64,000 nt of DNA. It comes from Clostridium sp. 1001271st1 H5 (lineage in GTDB: Bacteria; Bacillota; Clostridia; Lachnospirales; Lachnospiraceae). Location of the stretch: positions 1-64,000 of the forward strand of contig NZ_SPHO01000005.1 in assembly GCF_005845215.1 (NCBI RefSeq), given 5' to 3'. Positions 62,084 to 64,000 of the stretch are shown here, piece after piece; position 1 is the first letter of the stretch, and each line of letters begins with the position of its first letter. A program made the translations under genes and the position numbers. The notes beneath the pieces are model-generated. The model was given only the letters and a program-made list of their open reading frames with translations, searched no databases and was not told where the DNA came from.

Positions 62084-62539
62084 ATGTTTAAGGTGATAAA
62101 GGAAGAATTTATTGTCATTGGCAAAGAGGGCTCAACATTAGATGGCGAAGGATTTATTCAGAAATTGTGGAATGATGCAAATAGTCATTTTAGTGAAGTA
62201 GCACATCTGGCGAAGAAAGACGCAAACGGGAGTATTGTGGGAATATGGGGTGCTATGTCTGATATTTCTCACTCATTTAAGCCCTGGGAAGATGGCTTTC
62301 GTAAAGGCTTATATCTGGCTGGAGTGGAATGTATTGATCATGCAGAAGCACCTGATGGATGGACAAAATGGACAATACCAAGTTATGAATATATAGTTGT
62401 TGAAAACCATAATGGAGTGTTTGAAGAAACCATTGGTCAAATGAATGAGGAGGGTATTTCTCTGGTCGGAGCAGTTCACGATTATACCGACCCAGCAACC
62501 GGAAAGGGCTATATGTATTTTCCGATAAGAGAAGTTTAA
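62084..62539 (+). CDS. GyrI-like / effector-binding domain protein
   Basis: This 151-residue protein matches AraC-type effector-binding (GyrI-like) domains: K-V-I-K-E-E-F-I-V-I-G-K-E-G at the start, A-G-V-E-C-I-D-H-A-E-A-P-D-G-W in the middle and Y-M-Y-F-P-I-R near the end. Stand-alone domains bind small aromatic drugs or inhibit proteins. The ATG at 62084 follows GGAGG. No DNA-binding domain is attached. Confidence 0.82.
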   Translation: MFKVIKEEFIVIGKEGSTLDGEGFIQKLWNDANSHFSEVAHLAKKDANGSIVGIWGAMSDISHSFKPWEDGFRKGLYLAGVECIDHAEAPDGWTKWTIPSYEYIVVENHNGVFEETIGQMNEEGISLVGAVHDYTDPATGKGYMYFPIREV

Positions 62540-62625
62540 TAAATCCCAGCTTGGCAGGTAGAAAAATTTAATGGAAAATGTTTTATTAATGTCTGTACTC
62601 CAGTGCAGAGGAAAGGAATGATAAC

Positions 62626-64000
62626 ATGGATACGCTTTTGATACAATCCGTCCCCCTTCTGGAGAAGTCCGAATCATCCGATATTCCGGAAACCACCGGC
62701 TCTCTGCTGGTGCCTGACCCGGATTCGGAATATGGCTATAAGGTGGAGGAGATGCCAGAATCCTATGGTACGACTTTGACGCAAGAGGAGTTTACTGAAG
62801 AATTTGGCTCCTATCATGCAATCAATAATGTGGCGCTCTCTAATTATATATCGTTCCTGCTTCCATTTACAGCAAGTATTTGTCTTGTATACCTGCTAAA
62901 ACGGTTTCTGAAACCCAGACTGGAACGGTTTCACTGGGGGAACCATTTCCTGCTGGCGGTACTTTTTTTTACATTATTCAAGTATCGGTGGTGGATTCAG
63001 CTGCCGCGCGGTCTATACTATTTATTCCCTGTTATGGAAATGATTTTCTTACTGGCAGTTATCTGTCTTGCCTGCAAGGGGAAATTCAGCAAAAAGGTAT
63101 ATATTGCGGTTACATTCGAGGCTGTTTTCGGATTGTGCCAGACACTTTACACCTATGGACAATTATTTTTTAAGGAGATCAGCAGTTACCTGGAACTTCC
63201 CCAAAATTCAGAGATGCTTTGTCTGTATTCCTACATGAAAGATCAAGCGGCTTCCATAAATGCGTCAGAAATCGTAAACATTTATTTAGATTGGGAGAAA
63301 TGTCTGATGCTGTTTGTTTCCTGCGCAGTGATAGTCCTCTCTGTCAGAAAACTGGCGCACACAGTCAATCAGAATACAGAAGGAATTCCCCGAAGCGAGT
63401 TGTATTTTTTGCTGACGCCGGCATTTGCAGCGATTGTCTATTCTATCTTTACAGGAGCAGCTTATTTCCTGGTGTGGAATTCCGTATTTGTTGACTGGGC
63501 AACATGGGACGACCCGCTTCAAAGCATGACGTTATATTTTATGATTCCGCTAATGGCGGTGGCCTCCCTCCTTTGTATCCTGTACGCTTATACAATTTAT
63601 CAGAAGCTTGTCGGCTATGTGGAGGAAAAGCAGCGGGCGGTTATCCTGGAAAACCAGGTAAATCAGATGCAGGGCCATATCAAAGAGATTGAGGAACTTT
63701 ACACGGGTATCCGATCCATGCGGCACGATATGCAGAATTGTCTCTTTGATATCAAGAGCTTACTGGCGGCGCAGGGAATTGACGTGGAGGAGAAAGACAG
63801 CGAATTGGCAGGCTATTTTTCCGGGATCGGCACCGCGCTGGACACATTGAATTATTCCATCCATACAGGCAATCCAGTGACGGATGTGGTGCTCAACGGG
63901 AAAGCCAGACGGGCAAAGGACCGGGGGATACAGTTTGACAGTGAATTCCGCTTCCCGAAAGATTTTGGCATCGATGCGTTTGACCTGAGCATCATTCTGA
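62626..64000 (+). CDS. AgrC-like sensor histidine kinase (runs past the window end)
   Basis: An open frame from ATG 62626 continues without a stop to the last base (about 458 codons). After an unusual acidic N-terminal stretch of about 75 residues come several membrane segments (near 78-97, 105-122, 137-157, 163-180, 226-246, 265-288 and 302-325), then a coiled helix and R-S-M-R-H-D-M-Q-N, the phosphoacceptor box of GHKL kinases of the AgrC type. The ATP-binding N-box begins at the very end (D-L-S-I-I-L). AAAGGAATG precedes the start. Its LytTR partner regulator is expected just beyond the window. Confidence 0.82.
   Translation, partial: MDTLLIQSVPLLEKSESSDIPETTGSLLVPDPDSEYGYKVEEMPESYGTTLTQEEFTEEFGSYHAINNVALSNYISFLLPFTASICLVYLLKRFLKPRLERFHWGNHFLLAVLFFTLFKYRWWIQLPRGLYYLFPVMEMIFLLAVICLACKGKFSKKVYIAVTFEAVFGLCQTLYTYGQLFFKEISSYLELPQNSEMLCLYSYMKDQAASINASEIVNIYLDWEKCLMLFVSCAVIVLSVRKLAHTVNQNTEGIPRSELYFLLTPAFAAIVYSIFTGAAYFLVWNSVFVDWATWDDPLQSMTLYFMIPLMAVASLLCILYAYTIYQKLVGYVEEKQRAVILENQVNQMQGHIKEIEELYTGIRSMRHDMQNCLFDIKSLLAAQGIDVEEKDSELAGYFSGIGTALDTLNYSIHTGNPVTDVVLNGKARRAKDRGIQFDSEFRFPKDFGIDAFDLSIIL

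Noticed and set aside
1..64000. CRISPR arrays and tRNA or rRNA genes
   Set aside because: No regularly spaced repeats of 25-40 bases and no tRNA cloverleaf or rRNA-like stretches were seen when reading both strands.

Overview
The window looks like a piece of a Gram-positive gut Clostridia chromosome, most likely Lachnospiraceae of the Enterocloster/Clostridium bolteae type (inferred from gene content and protein style). It combines strong AGGAGG-type ribosome sites, a YerC/TrpR-like repressor near pcrA, DUF1836 and DUF5058 proteins, and a large mosaic accessory region. No tRNA, rRNA or CRISPR array was seen.

Region 1 (1-4.9 kb) is a mobile element. Three consecutive overlapping tyrosine recombinase genes lie between 70-bp inverted ends. 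Each end carries an identical, directly oriented 30-bp core site. This matches the recombinase-in-trio (RIT) plan. The first gene is split by an in-frame TAG. The element sits exactly between the C-terminal ends of two different IS66 transposase genes that point outward.

Region 2 (4.9-17.6 kb) is ordinary chromosome. It holds a two-protein membrane system (DUF5058 plus partner), two M20 metallopeptidases and a regulator, then a HAD phosphatase, YerC, DUF1836, PcrA helicase, a small acidic membrane protein and an RlmD-type 23S rRNA methyltransferase. A perfect 29-bp inverted repeat bounds this block at 4880-4908 and 17576-17604.

Region 3 (17.6-64 kb) is accessory and mosaic. A creatininase-like gene is followed by a gene-poor, hairpin-rich kilobase that may be a decayed conjugative element, and then an orphan LytTR regulator. 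Two sets of response regulator, kinase, ABC ATPase and FtsX permease follow (23.2-28.2 and 37.0-41.8 kb). Between them are unknown membrane and immunity-like proteins with duplicates and broken copies (28.5-36.8 kb) and an EAL phosphodiesterase. Next come flavin reductase, nitroreductase and NUDIX genes, the last two AT-rich. A GC-rich TetR-MFS-ABC operon follows (45.0-50.0 kb), then small single-gene cassettes: DinB, ankyrin, ASCH, DUF3795, WYL regulator, DUF3592, YciI, lipoproteins, an HExxH membrane protein, an Ntn hydrolase and a GyrI-like protein. The window ends inside an AgrC-like sensor kinase.

The most interesting items are the RIT-like element and its IS66 junctions, a shared promoter motif linking the first response regulator to its ABC operon, the immunity-like array with an 11-G tract inside a gene, and the small HExxH membrane protein.
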